Shown in pieces: positions 8,320 to 19,200 of a stretch of 34,363 nt of DNA. The stretch comes from Microcystis aeruginosa LEGE 91341. Its GTDB lineage: Bacteria; Cyanobacteriota; Cyanobacteriia; Cyanobacteriales; Microcystaceae. Under the pieces are notes generated by a model. It saw only the letters and a program-made list of their open reading frames with translations, was not told where the DNA came from and made no database searches. The number at the start of each line of letters is the position of its first letter. Position 1 is the first letter of the stretch. Position numbers and translations under genes: made by a program. The stretch spans positions 1-34,363 of the forward strand of contig NZ_JADEXY010000034.1 in assembly GCF_015206885.1 (NCBI RefSeq). The letters run 5' to 3'.

Positions 8320-11300
8320 AGTTCGATTTCCTCTTCATCTAAATCTAAGGATTGAGAATCTTCTGGAGCATTAACCCATAAACAAGTATCAAGATAGCTT
8401 GCTAATTCCTTGAGAACAGGATATTCAAATAGTTTACTTACAGACAATTTGATGTTAAGTTGCTCCCGAATACGGCTAATTAACTGAGTTGCTAATAAAG
8501 AATGTCCTCCTAAGTAAAAGAAATTATCTTGTCGAGAAATTCCTTCATATTTAAGCAATTTTGACCAAATAGCGGACAGGATAACTTCTGTGGTTGTTTG
8601 AGGTAATTCAATATCCGTTGAAACAATGAATGCTTCGGGTGCGGGTAAGGCTTTGCGGTCTATTTTTCCATTGGGAGTTAGGGGTAATTTCGACTGTTGA
8701 ATAAAATGACTAGGAATCATATAATCAGGGAGAGTTTGCCCCAGAAAGTCTCGCCACTGGTTGCTTAAAACTGGATCAGTAGAATTAGGATTAACAGTTA
8801 ACGGTTGATTGGCATAATCCTGCCAAGATAGAGACTTTAAGGTCTGTTTTAAAGCAAAACGAGGCTGACTAAAAGGATAGTTTGTATTGCGTTGAAAAAT
8901 AACTTGATAAGTGGAAAATTCGCGATCGCTATATTGAATAAATGGAGTATAGGGTAAGTCCTTCGTTAAGGTTCGTAATGCTTCAGGGTTGATAACAGTT
9001 TCCATCGAGCTTAAAATGGCTTTTAATTGTTTAACCGTTCCCTCAAACTCAGGAATTTTTTCCAATAATACCATTTCTGGGATCAGACGAATACTGGGAA
9101 TATTTTGAATCCCTAACAAATCAGGTTTTTGAGTGTCTAAAATACGTTGAATCTTTTCTAAGCTGAGTTGTTCCACTTCCCAATTTAACCATTGCCATTC
9201 TGTAACTAATGGTTGAATCTGAGGTTGATCTAAATATAGAACAACATCGTAACGAAAACGATTCATTTCTGTTTGGTTATAACCTCGTTTTAATTCGATT
9301 TGGACTTGACTAATTCGAGGATATTTTTGTTTTAGAGCAATAAAGAAATTTGGATCAACCAGTAATTCTTCTTCTGTCCTCAGACTGTTTCTAATTCGTT
9401 GACGTAATTCTTTAATGGATAGGTCATCATCTGCGCGATAGAATTCAACGGCTGTATGGAAAGCATCTAAAAGTTTAAAGTTTCTCACATCCCCAATTAA
9501 GATTTTCCCCCCAGTCTCTATAGAGTTGATTACCCCATCTAAAACACCCAATAAGTAATCAACTGAAGGGAAATATTGTATCACAGAATTGAGAATAACT
9601 AAGTCATAACTTTGGGGGGCAATTCCCTCAAACTGGTTAGCTGCACTCTGTTTTAATGTAACCTTTTTGTCTAGATTTTGTAATCTTAAATTTTCCTGAA
9701 CATACTGTAAAGCTTTGGTGGAAAAATCTGTCCCGATAAAAGTTTGACAATAGGGCGCAATTTTAAATAATAACATCCCTGTCCCACAACCAATTTCCCA
9801 AACTCGTTTAGGGGCTAATTCAAGAATTAGTTCAACAGTTTTGTCCCGCCATTCTTCCATCTCTGTCTTAGCATAGGGGTGTCCTGTGTAGCTATCATTC
9901 CAACCAGTAAAATTAAGTGTGGGGTCATCAATTTCGGTATCTTGCTGATAGTAGCCATCATCGAAAATACTCTGCCACAGTTCTACTTGTTGTTCTACCA
10001 GTTGTTTTACTTCTGAATCTTTTCCTGTTTCACTGGGAACAATATAGGCGACTAAACGGGGGTCAAAACCTAGATCTTCTCGCAAAATTACCACAGATTC
10101 TTTGATGTTAGGATGTTGGGCTAAGGCCGTTTCAATTTCCCCTAATTCAATGCGAAAACCTCGCAGTTTTACTTGTTGGTCAATGCGTCCTAAAAATTCC
10201 AGATTTCCATCAGTTCGCCATTTGGCTAAGTCTCCTGTTTTATAAATTCGTTCAGTTTTTCCCAAGAGGTTGACTTCAATAAATTTCTCTGATGTTAAGT
10301 CAGGACGATTCCAATACCCCCTTGCTAAACAGACTCCTGCAATACATAATTCTCCAGGTATTCCTGGGGGTAAAATTTGCTGATTTTCATCTAGAATATA
10401 GACCTGAATATTATCCAATGGTTTACCAATATTGGGTTTTTGACCATTTGCTTGACAAAGAGAAAGTGTAGCTGTTACCGTCGCTTCCGTAGGGCCGTAG
10501 CAGTTGAATAAGCGTTTTTGATTTGCCCATTTTTCTACCACTTCAGCAGGGCAAATTTCCCCTCCTACAGTTATATTTTCTAAATAGGATAAGTTAGCTT
10601 TAGGTAAAACTGATAAGGCTGAAGGAGATAAAAAGCTATGAGTTATTTTGTTCGTTTCCAGAAATTCTACTAAGGTTTGAGTAGGTAGTAATGTTTCTTT
10701 TTTGGCTAAGTATAAACAAGCACCATGAATGAGACTCGTGGCAATCTCACCAATGGATAAATCAAAACTAAAAGACCCAAATTGAAGTAAACGACTTTGC
10801 GGTTTAACGTCAAACAGTTTGCCCCAATTTAAGCTCAGATTAACAATTGATTGATGTTCAATCATCACCCCTTTTGGTTGTCCTGTTGAACCCGAAGTAT
10901 AAATCACATAAGCTAAATCAGTTGGCTTATTTTCAACAGTGGGATTAGTAATAGGGTATTGGGCAAATTTATCTTCATCTAAACACCAAACTTGCTTAGA
11001 TTGAAGTTCCTGAGCTAAAGGCAATTTATCTTGAAGGTTACTCTGGGTTAATAAAACTGTTGCTTGACAATCTTCTAAGATTAAACAAATACGATCACTG
11101 GGATAATTGGGATCAATGGGTACATAAGCAGAACCTGTTTTAAGAATACCCAACATTCCAATAATCATTTCTAAAGAACGTTCAACGCAGATACTAATTA
11201 AAGTGTCTGATTTAATTGAGTAATGTTGCAGTAAACAATGAGCTAATTGATTAGCTTTTTCATTTAGTTGTTGATAGGTTAAACTTTGTTTTTCAAAGAC

Positions 11301-14300
11301 TAAAGCTAAACTATTAGGATTTTCCTTGACTTGTTCCTCAAATAAATTTACTAAGTTTTTGTCTTGGCGATAATCAGTCTCTGTTTGATTCCAGAATTGT
11401 AATTCTTGCCGATTAATTTCTGTCAGTAAAGGTAAGGTATTAATGGGCTGTTGGGGATTGCTAACAATTCCCTCGAGTAACAGTTCAAACTGCTCTGCCA
11501 TTCTTTTAATAGTGCTTGTTTTAAAGAGATCGGTGGCATATTCCCACATACAATCTAGCTGACCATCTCTTTCTGTTAAATCTAATAGTAAATCGACTTT
11601 GGAAAAAGGATAAGTTTGTTCCAGATATTCAATTTTAAGTCCTGTTAAATTCACACTTTTTCCTGATCTTTCAGTATTTTGTAACACAATAACTACTTGA
11701 TATAAAGGGTTATAGCTTAATGTGCGTTCTGGTTGTAATTTTTCAACCAAATACTCAAAAGGAATATCTTGATTACCATAAGCATCTAAACAAATTTGAC
11801 GGCTTTTTTGTAGTAACTCACTAAAGCTTTGTTCAGATTTAACTTGACTACGCAAAATCAAAGTATTGACGAAAAAACCGAGAGATTTTTCTGTATAACT
11901 ATGGGTGCGATTGGCAATAGCAGTTCCAATACATAAATCTTCTTGACGACTGTAACGAGACAGTAAAATACTAAAAGCAGTAAACAGGGTCATAAATAAG
12001 CTAACCCCCTGTTTTTGACTCAAGTTTTTTAATTTTTCAGTGAGTCCTTGACTTAATTTAAAATCTTCTCTTCCCCCTTGATAACTTGGCTTTGCTGGAC
12101 GAGGATAATCTGTGGGCAAATCTAACAATTTGGGAGCATCTTTTAGTTGTTTTTTCCAATAATTTTCTTGATTTTCCAAGACTTCCCCAATTAACCAATG
12201 ACGCTGCCAAACAGCATAATCACTATATTGGATCGGCAAGGGGGCTAAATTCGGTGTATTTCCAGCGTTAAAGGCATCATAAGCTTTTTCCCACTCGTTT
12301 TTGAAAACACCCATTGACCAGCCATCACTGATAATATGGTGCATATTCAAGAGTAAGACATTTTTCTCTGGATTTAATTGCAGTAATTTGGCTTTAAATA
12401 GGGGGCCTTTGCTTAAATCAAAGGCATATTGAGCATCACTATCAATCAGTTCTTGTACCGTTTGGGCTTGAGATTGGGAATCAAGTTCTTGTAAGTCAAG
12501 AATTTCAAGTACATTGATTTCCTTCGCATTATGGACAAGAATTTGCGGCTCTCCCGATTGGAGGGGGAAGGAGGTACGCAGAATGGTATGACGTGAGAGA
12601 AGATACTCAAAACTGTTACGCAATGCTGCTAGATTCAAGTTACCCTCAAGTTGTAGCGCGGTGGGCATATTGTAGGTCAGTGAAGTCCCGTCTCCTTCTA
12701 GTTGGGCCATAAACCAAAGTCTTGATTGAGCAAAGGATAGCACTTTCGGTTCCTGGGGCGGCTGGGGGGTGAGAGGCGGTAAGGAGATAGCTTTATTTTC
12801 CTGTTCAATTGCTGTTGCTAACTCAGCTAAAACACTCTGCTCAAATATTTTGCGAACGGCTAATTCTACCCCAAAAATGTTACGAATACGGGTGACTAAT
12901 TGGGTAGCTAATAGGGAATGTCCCCCCAATTCAAAGAAGTTATCCCGACGACCCACAGACTTGATTTGCAAGAGGTCTTGCCATAGACTTGCTAATAATT
13001 CTTCTGTGGGAGTAACGGGCATTTCGCCATCGGTAAATATTTTTAAATCAGGGATCGGTAGGGCTTTTTTATCTAATTTTCCATTAGGGGTTAGGGGAAG
13101 AGTTTCCAAGATCATAATCTGACTTGGAATCATGTAATTGGGCAAACGGCTTTTCAGTAAGCTTTTCAATTCATCCCTAACATCACGCTGTTTTTCTTGC
13201 GGGATAATATAAGCCACTAATTGCTGATTATTTTCTGTTTCATATAGGTTAACAACAGCTTCTTTAACAACAGGATGCTCCAACAAAACTGCTTCAATTT
13301 CCCCTAATTCAATGCGAAATCCTCGCAGTTTTACTTGCTGGTCAATACGTCCCAAAAATTCCAGATTTCCGTCATCTCCCCATTTTGCTAAATCCCCAGT
13401 TTTATAAATTCGTTCAGTTTTTCCTAATAGGTTAACTTCAATAAATTTTTCAGCTGTTAAGTCGGGACGATTCCAATACCCCCTCGCTAAACAGACTCCT
13501 GCAATACATAATTCTCCTGGTATTCCGGGGGGTAAGATTTGCTGGTTCCCATCTAGAATATAGGCGCAAACATTATCCAATGGTTTACCAATATTGGGTT
13601 TTTGACCATTTGCTTGACAAAGAGAAAGTGTCGCTACTACTGTCGTTTCTGTCGGCCCGTAGCAGTTAAAAAACTGCCTTTGATTTGCCCATTTTTCTAT
13701 CACTTCAGCCGAACAAGCTTCCCCCCCGACAGCTATATTTTCTAAATGGGACAATTTGGCTTGGGGTAAAACAGACAAGACTGAAGGAGGTAAACAAGTA
13801 TGGGTTATTTGGTTCGTTTCTAGAAAGTTTACTAAGGTTTGAGTCGGTAGTAATGTTTCTTTTTTTGCTAAGTATAAACAAGCACCATGACTGAGACTCG
13901 TGGCGATTTCACCAATGGATAAATCAAAACTAAAAGACCCAAATTGAAGTAAACGACTTTGCGGTTTAACGTCGAACAGTTTGCCAAAACTTAAGGTGAA
14001 ATTAACAATTGATTTGTGTTCAATCATTACCCCCTTAGGTTGCCCTGTTGAACCTGAAGTATAAATCACATAGGCTAGGTCATTAGGCTTAATTTGAATT
14101 GTTAAGTTATAGCTAGGAAATAAGTCATAATCAAACCGATCTAAATCAATAAACCGACTTAAAGATTTTAAGTGAGATAGGGATAATTTATCTTGAAGAA
14201 AACTCTGGGTTAATAAGAGTGAAATTTTACTGTTTTCTAAAATAAATTTAATTCTATCTTCTGGATAATCGGAGTCAATCGGAACATAAGCAGCCCCCGC

Positions 14301-16040
14301 TTTTAAAACCCCTAATAAACCGATAACCATTTCTAAGGAACGTTCGGTACAAATCCCAATTAAGCTATCTGGTTCAATCGGATAGTTTTCCTGTAGATAA
14401 TGAGCTAACTGATTGGCTTTTTGATTTAGTTCTTGGTAAGTTAAACTTGTCTGTTCAAAGACTAATGCTATCTGGTCAGGGGTTTTATTTACTTGTTCTT
14501 CAAATAAATCAACTAAAGTCTGATCTTGACAATAGTGACTATCCGTTTGATTCCAAATTTCTAGTTGTTTTTTGTTAGATTCCGTCAGCAAAGGTAAAGT
14601 ATTAATTGATTGTTGAGGATTATCAACAATTCCCTGTAATAAGACCTCTAAATGTTTTGCTATCCCTTGAATGGTCTTGGCTTCAAATAGATCTGTCCGA
14701 TATTCTAATTCTGCGATTAACCCCTGGGGAGTTTCCCGACAAATTAACCCCAAATCAAATAAAGTTGTTTTGTTTTCCCAATCAAAATTACTGATGGTTA
14801 ACCCTGGTAATTCTAAGGTCTCTTGAGATTCATTTTGTAAGGTAAAAAACACTTGAAATAAGGGATGATTACTCAGTGATCGCTCAATTTGTAATTCATC
14901 AATTAATTTCTCAAAGGGTAAGTCTTGATGATCATAAGATGCTAGGGTTTTATCCTTAACCTGTTGCAACAATTCCAAAAAAGTAAGATGTCCTTGTAAA
15001 TTAGTTCGCAAGGCTAAAGTGTTCACAAAAAAGCCCATTAACGGCTCTAACTCTTGACGGTTTCGATTAGCGATCACCGTTCCAATGACAATATCTTCCT
15101 GTCCACTATAGCGATAAAGTAGCACGGTAAAGGCAGTTAGAAGGGTCATAAACAGAGTTGTCCCTGATGTTTGACTTAATCCCTTCAATTGCTGTGTTAA
15201 AGTCAGATTGAGATGTATAGATTGACTAGAACCCTCATAGGTTTGTACAGAGGGACGGGGTTTATCAACGGGAAATTCTAAGAGAGGGGGAGCATTTTTT
15301 AACTGTTGCCGCCAATAATTGAGTTGGGTTTCTAGTATTTCTCCCTGTAACCATTGTCGCTGCCAATGGGCAAAATCAGCGTATTGAAGAGCTAACTTTG
15401 GCAAAGAAGCCGGTTCATTCAGGCAAAAAGAGCGATAAAGAGTAGATAATTCTTGACGGAATAAATCAACTGACCAACCATCAAAAATAATGTGATGAAT
15501 AACCAATAATAAAACGTGAAATTGAGGGTTAATTTTGAGTAATTTTACCCGTAATAAAGGACTTGTTGATAAGTCAAAAGGGGTTTGCAGTTCTTCGGTT
15601 GCTAATTGTCGCGCCTTCTCTAATTTAATATTTTCTGTCTCTCCTTCTAAATTAATTACTAGGATGCTTAACTGATAAGGAGGATTAATAACCTGTACAG
15701 GAGACTCATTAACCACAGAAAAAGTCGTTCGTAATATTTCATGACGGTTAATAATTTCTGTGATCGCTTGCTCTAGTGCTTTTAAATTAAGACTTCCCTT
15801 AATTTGCCAAAAAATAGGCACATGATAAGGAGAATTTTCTTGATCAAATTGAGCTAAAAACCAGAGTCTCGTTTGAGCAAAAGATAGAGGGATATCTTCT
15901 TCTCTTGATACAGGAATCAATGATAATTTTTGTTTCTTTTGATTATTACCCGTTTTTGATTGCTGCTGCTTCAGCTTTTGCAGCACTAATTCTCGTTTTT
16001 CAGGAGAAAGATTTTCTAAAAGTTTTAGCAGATCACTCAT
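8316..16040 (-). CDS. apnC: ApnC: two-module NRPS, C-A-PCP-C-A-NMT-PCP (predicted Hty then N-methylated homo-aromatic residue)
   Basis: 2574 residues. Module 4: C (HHIIFDG ~181), A (YTSGSTGQPKG ~662, NGKLDKKALP ~987), PCP (LGGHS ~1040). Module 5: C (HHIISDG ~1235), A (YTSGSTGQPKG ~1716), N-methyltransferase inserted within the A-domain C-terminal part (~2020-2420; SAM motif WEIGCGTGML ~2083), NGKIDRKALP (~2458), PCP (LGGHS ~2512). The C-terminus is acidic (SLDLDEEEIEL), suiting the TubC docking domain of ApnD. Approximate pockets are D-L-G-C-A-G-C-V-V-K (A1) and D-L-G-F-T-G-C-V-T-K (A2). The two A domains are nearly identical over long stretches, so a shared homo-aromatic substrate class is likely: Hty/Hph at position 4 and N-Me-Hty/Hph at 5. 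It starts after a 236-nt gap from apnB. ATG 16040 is supported by the helical N-terminus before the first C domain. Confidence 0.93.
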   Translation of the reverse strand: MSDLLKLLENLSPEKRELVLQKLKQQQSKTGNNQKKQKLSLIPVSREEDIPLSFAQTRLWFLAQFDQENSPYHVPIFWQIKGSLNLKALEQAITEIINRHEILRTTFSVVNESPVQVINPPYQLSILVINLEGETENIKLEKARQLATEELQTPFDLSTSPLLRVKLLKINPQFHVLLLVIHHIIFDGWSVDLFRQELSTLYRSFCLNEPASLPKLALQYADFAHWQRQWLQGEILETQLNYWRQQLKNAPPLLEFPVDKPRPSVQTYEGSSQSIHLNLTLTQQLKGLSQTSGTTLFMTLLTAFTVLLYRYSGQEDIVIGTVIANRNRQELEPLMGFFVNTLALRTNLQGHLTFLELLQQVKDKTLASYDHQDLPFEKLIDELQIERSLSNHPLFQVFFTLQNESQETLELPGLTISNFDWENKTTLFDLGLICRETPQGLIAELEYRTDLFEAKTIQGIAKHLEVLLQGIVDNPQQSINTLPLLTESNKKQLEIWNQTDSHYCQDQTLVDLFEEQVNKTPDQIALVFEQTSLTYQELNQKANQLAHYLQENYPIEPDSLIGICTERSLEMVIGLLGVLKAGAAYVPIDSDYPEDRIKFILENSKISLLLTQSFLQDKLSLSHLKSLSRFIDLDRFDYDLFPSYNLTIQIKPNDLAYVIYTSGSTGQPKGVMIEHKSIVNFTLSFGKLFDVKPQSRLLQFGSFSFDLSIGEIATSLSHGACLYLAKKETLLPTQTLVNFLETNQITHTCLPPSVLSVLPQAKLSHLENIAVGGEACSAEVIEKWANQRQFFNCYGPTETTVVATLSLCQANGQKPNIGKPLDNVCAYILDGNQQILPPGIPGELCIAGVCLARGYWNRPDLTAEKFIEVNLLGKTERIYKTGDLAKWGDDGNLEFLGRIDQQVKLRGFRIELGEIEAVLLEHPVVKEAVVNLYETENNQQLVAYIIPQEKQRDVRDELKSLLKSRLPNYMIPSQIMILETLPLTPNGKLDKKALPIPDLKIFTDGEMPVTPTEELLASLWQDLLQIKSVGRRDNFFELGGHSLLATQLVTRIRNIFGVELAVRKIFEQSVLAELATAIEQENKAISLPPLTPQPPQEPKVLSFAQSRLWFMAQLEGDGTSLTYNMPTALQLEGNLNLAALRNSFEYLLSRHTILRTSFPLQSGEPQILVHNAKEINVLEILDLQELDSQSQAQTVQELIDSDAQYAFDLSKGPLFKAKLLQLNPEKNVLLLNMHHIISDGWSMGVFKNEWEKAYDAFNAGNTPNLAPLPIQYSDYAVWQRHWLIGEVLENQENYWKKQLKDAPKLLDLPTDYPRPAKPSYQGGREDFKLSQGLTEKLKNLSQKQGVSLFMTLFTAFSILLSRYSRQEDLCIGTAIANRTHSYTEKSLGFFVNTLILRSQVKSEQSFSELLQKSRQICLDAYGNQDIPFEYLVEKLQPERTLSYNPLYQVVIVLQNTERSGKSVNLTGLKIEYLEQTYPFSKVDLLLDLTERDGQLDCMWEYATDLFKTSTIKRMAEQFELLLEGIVSNPQQPINTLPLLTEINRQELQFWNQTETDYRQDKNLVNLFEEQVKENPNSLALVFEKQSLTYQQLNEKANQLAHCLLQHYSIKSDTLISICVERSLEMIIGMLGILKTGSAYVPIDPNYPSDRICLILEDCQATVLLTQSNLQDKLPLAQELQSKQVWCLDEDKFAQYPITNPTVENKPTDLAYVIYTSGSTGQPKGVMIEHQSIVNLSLNWGKLFDVKPQSRLLQFGSFSFDLSIGEIATSLIHGACLYLAKKETLLPTQTLVEFLETNKITHSFLSPSALSVLPKANLSYLENITVGGEICPAEVVEKWANQKRLFNCYGPTEATVTATLSLCQANGQKPNIGKPLDNIQVYILDENQQILPPGIPGELCIAGVCLARGYWNRPDLTSEKFIEVNLLGKTERIYKTGDLAKWRTDGNLEFLGRIDQQVKLRGFRIELGEIETALAQHPNIKESVVILREDLGFDPRLVAYIVPSETGKDSEVKQLVEQQVELWQSIFDDGYYQQDTEIDDPTLNFTGWNDSYTGHPYAKTEMEEWRDKTVELILELAPKRVWEIGCGTGMLLFKIAPYCQTFIGTDFSTKALQYVQENLRLQNLDKKVTLKQSAANQFEGIAPQSYDLVILNSVIQYFPSVDYLLGVLDGVINSIETGGKILIGDVRNFKLLDAFHTAVEFYRADDDLSIKELRQRIRNSLRTEEELLVDPNFFIALKQKYPRISQVQIELKRGYNQTEMNRFRYDVVLYLDQPQIQPLVTEWQWLNWEVEQLSLEKIQRILDTQKPDLLGIQNIPSIRLIPEMVLLEKIPEFEGTVKQLKAILSSMETVINPEALRTLTKDLPYTPFIQYSDREFSTYQVIFQRNTNYPFSQPRFALKQTLKSLSWQDYANQPLTVNPNSTDPVLSNQWRDFLGQTLPDYMIPSHFIQQSKLPLTPNGKIDRKALPAPEAFIVSTDIELPQTTTEVILSAIWSKLLKYEGISRQDNFFYLGGHSLLATQLISRIREQLNIKLSVSKLFEYPVLKELASYLDTCLWVNAPEDSQSLDLDEEEIEL

Positions 16041-16276
16041 AGGATTTGTAGGTTCTCTGGGAATTAGGTTTATAAATTTATCTTATCTAGTATGAGTGAA
16101 CGCAATTCGTCGCTACATAAGGTTTTTGGAGAATCGTAGGCGCGCAAGGGCTGCGCCCAAAAGTAGCAAATTTGACCATCGACACTATTGATCCAAGAGA
16201 GCCGATTTTTAGTAGCCACATTTTGTATTCCTCATTTTTACCTGCTTTTATAATATAACGGTAGTTGACTTGAAAA
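16041..16276. other. Gap between apnB and apnC holding a palindromic repeat
   Basis: This is the only sizeable gap in the otherwise tightly packed apnA-D block. It contains a GC-rich dyad at 16139-16158 (GGCGCGCAAGGGCTGCGCCC; GGCGC/GCGCC arms) of the short palindromic type scattered in Microcystis-like genomes, flanked by unique-looking AT-rich sequence. No ORF or confident promoter is visible. It could be a small repeat or MITE insertion, or could carry an internal promoter or processing site for apnC-apnD. Confidence 0.4.
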
Positions 16277-19200
16277 TCACAAAATTAATTGTTGTGCCGC
16301 TTCATCTTCAGATAACTCGTCAATCTCCCCTAAGATTTGCGCCAACTCATCACCCTTTACTTGTTCAATCTGTTGGTTAACAACTTTCTCTGCTAGTTGG
16401 CTAATGGTAGGATTTTCAAACAAGTAGCGGAAAGGAAACTCAATTTCAAAGGTTTCTTTTAATCGAGAAATCAGTTGGGTTGCTAGTAAAGAATGACCTC
16501 CTAACTCAAAGAAATTATCATATATCCCTACTTTTGTCAACTGTAGAACTTCAGTCCAAATTGTTACTAATTCCCGTTCTGTAGGAGTCCGAGGAGCAAC
16601 AAATTCAACTCCGAAATTCTGTTGAGAAATATTGGCAGCAGGTAAACCAAGACGATTAATTTTACCATTAGGAGTGAGAGGAAATTTGTCTAAAAAAACA
16701 AAAGCATTGGGAATCATATAACTAGGCAACTTTTGACTCAGAAAATTTCTGACATCACCAGCCGTTAATTGATCATTCTGGGGGACGAGATAAGCAACTA
16801 AAGATTTATTTCCAGGAACATCTTCTCTTATTGTAACAATTGCTTGACGTATTTCAGAATAATTAGTTAAAACCGTTTCAATTTCCCCTAGTTCAACGCG
16901 GAAACCGCGTATTTTTACCTGATTATCAATGCGCCCCAAAAATTCCAGATTTCCATCGGTGAGACGACGTACTAAATCTCCTGTTTTATAAAGTGTATCC
17001 CCAGTTAAAAAAGGATTATCAATAAATTTTTCATGGGTTAAAATTGGCTGATTCAAATAACCTCTAGCAACACTTTTTCCGCCTATGTAAACTTCCCCAG
17101 GAACCCCGATCGGAACCCGTTGTAAATTATGATCAAGTAAGTAAACTCTTCTATCTCCAATAGGTTTACCAATGGGAATTGAGTTGACATTTTGATCGAG
17201 TTGTTTGGGAATCACATAACAAGCGGTAAATACGGTACATTCTGAAGGGCCATAACCATTAACAATTTGTGTTTGTGGTAATAAATCTAAAGCACGACGA
17301 ACATGAGAAACAGACAAAGTTTCTCCTCCTATGATCAGTTGTTTAACTTCTAATAAAGCTTCTGGAATTGTATCAATAATTAGGTTAAATAAAGCACAAG
17401 TCAGCCAGAGAATATTCACCCCTTCTTCTTTGATAATTTTACTCAAGTTTTCAGGAGTGGGAACATTGTCTGGGAAAAGCACACAACGCCCCCCATAAAG
17501 CAATGGTGGCCACAATTCTAAAGTTAAAGCATCCCAAGAAATTGAAGAATGTTGTAGCCAAATATTGTCAGCATCAAGCTTAATATAATCAACCCCAAAC
17601 ATAAAACCGATGAAGCTATGATGAGGGACTTCTGTTCCTTTTGGGGTTCCCGTTGAACCTGACGTATAAATAATATAAGCTAAGTTATCGGGAGTAACTT
17701 GAGTTGATAAATTTTCAGAGGAATATTGACTAATATTTTCCCATTCTGACTCGATATTAATGACCTGCTTAATATGATCAACTGGTAATTGATTAGATAA
17801 ATGAGTTTGAGTCAAAAGTATAGGGCATTTTACATCTTCGAGCATGAAAGTTAATCTTTCTACTGGATAAGTAACATCTAAAGGAACATAGGCTCCTCCT
17901 GCTTTAAGAATCCCTAAAATTGCAACTACCATTAAAGGCGATCTTTCAATACAAACCCCTACTTTATCCTCTAATTTTATGCCTAAAAATTGTAAATAAT
18001 GGGCTAATTGATTAGCTCTTTGGTTTAATTCTTGATAGGTTAATTGTTCATTTTTATAAACGAGCGCGATCGCATTAGGAGTCTTTTCTACCTGTTTCTC
18101 AAATAACCGATGAATACATTGATAGTCAATATTTTTGATCAGAGAATCATTTTGATTTTCTGCCAATATTAATTGTTCTTCTTCTGCTTTAGTTAATAAT
18201 GAAAATTCAGAGAGAGATAGTTCTGGATGATTCGCCATTCCTGCTAATAAGGTTTGCAAATGTCCAATCATACGCTCAATGGTTTCTGCTGCGAAGCGAC
18301 GGGTATCATAGACAATTCTTCCTGATAATTCTACATTAGGAATAATCACAACTGTCAAAGGATAGTTTGTTCTTTCTAAACACCGAATATCAGTAATTTC
18401 CAAGGTTTTTTCCGAAGCATTTTTCGAGGAATCTAGTGGATAATTTTCAAATACCAAAATACTTTCAAATAAAGACATTTTCGGCGGAATATCACTATTT
18501 TTCTGAATATCAGCCAAGGAATAATAAGCATAGGGTTCTTGTTCAAATTGCTGACTTTGTAATGTTTTTAACCAAGGAATTAATTTCTCTTTCCCAGAAA
18601 TTTGTAATCGCACTGGTAAAGTATTGATAAATAGCCCAACCATTGTATCAATGTTTGGTAACTCACTCGTGCGTCCAGATACCGTTGCGCCAAAAACAAT
18701 ATCCGTTTCTCCACTATAACGAGAAAGCAGTAAACCCCAAGCTCCTTGTACTAAATTATTAAGGGTTAAATGATGTTTTTGTGCCAATGATTGTAATTGA
18801 TTTGTAATCTCAAAAGATAACTTAAAAGGGATTTCTTGATAAGTTTCTTGTTGGGGTTGATTCTCAACCAATTTATCAACAACCAGAGGTATCGGTGCTT
18901 CAAACCCTTTGAGTCTTTGTTGCCAAAATTTCTTAGCTTGAGAACTATCTTGTTGCTGTAACCAACTAATATATTCTCGATAGGGATGACAGAATTTTAA
19001 TTGTAAAGATTCACCTCGATTATAACTTTCATATAAGTCAAAAACCTCTTGAAGAATGATCTGCATTGACCAACCATCAAATAGAATATGATGATGACTC
19101 CAAATAAATTGATAACTGTCGGTTTCTAACTGTATTAAAGTAAAACGCATTAAAGGTGCTTGATCAAGTTCAATTCCTGAAGCTCGATCGCTTTTCAGAA

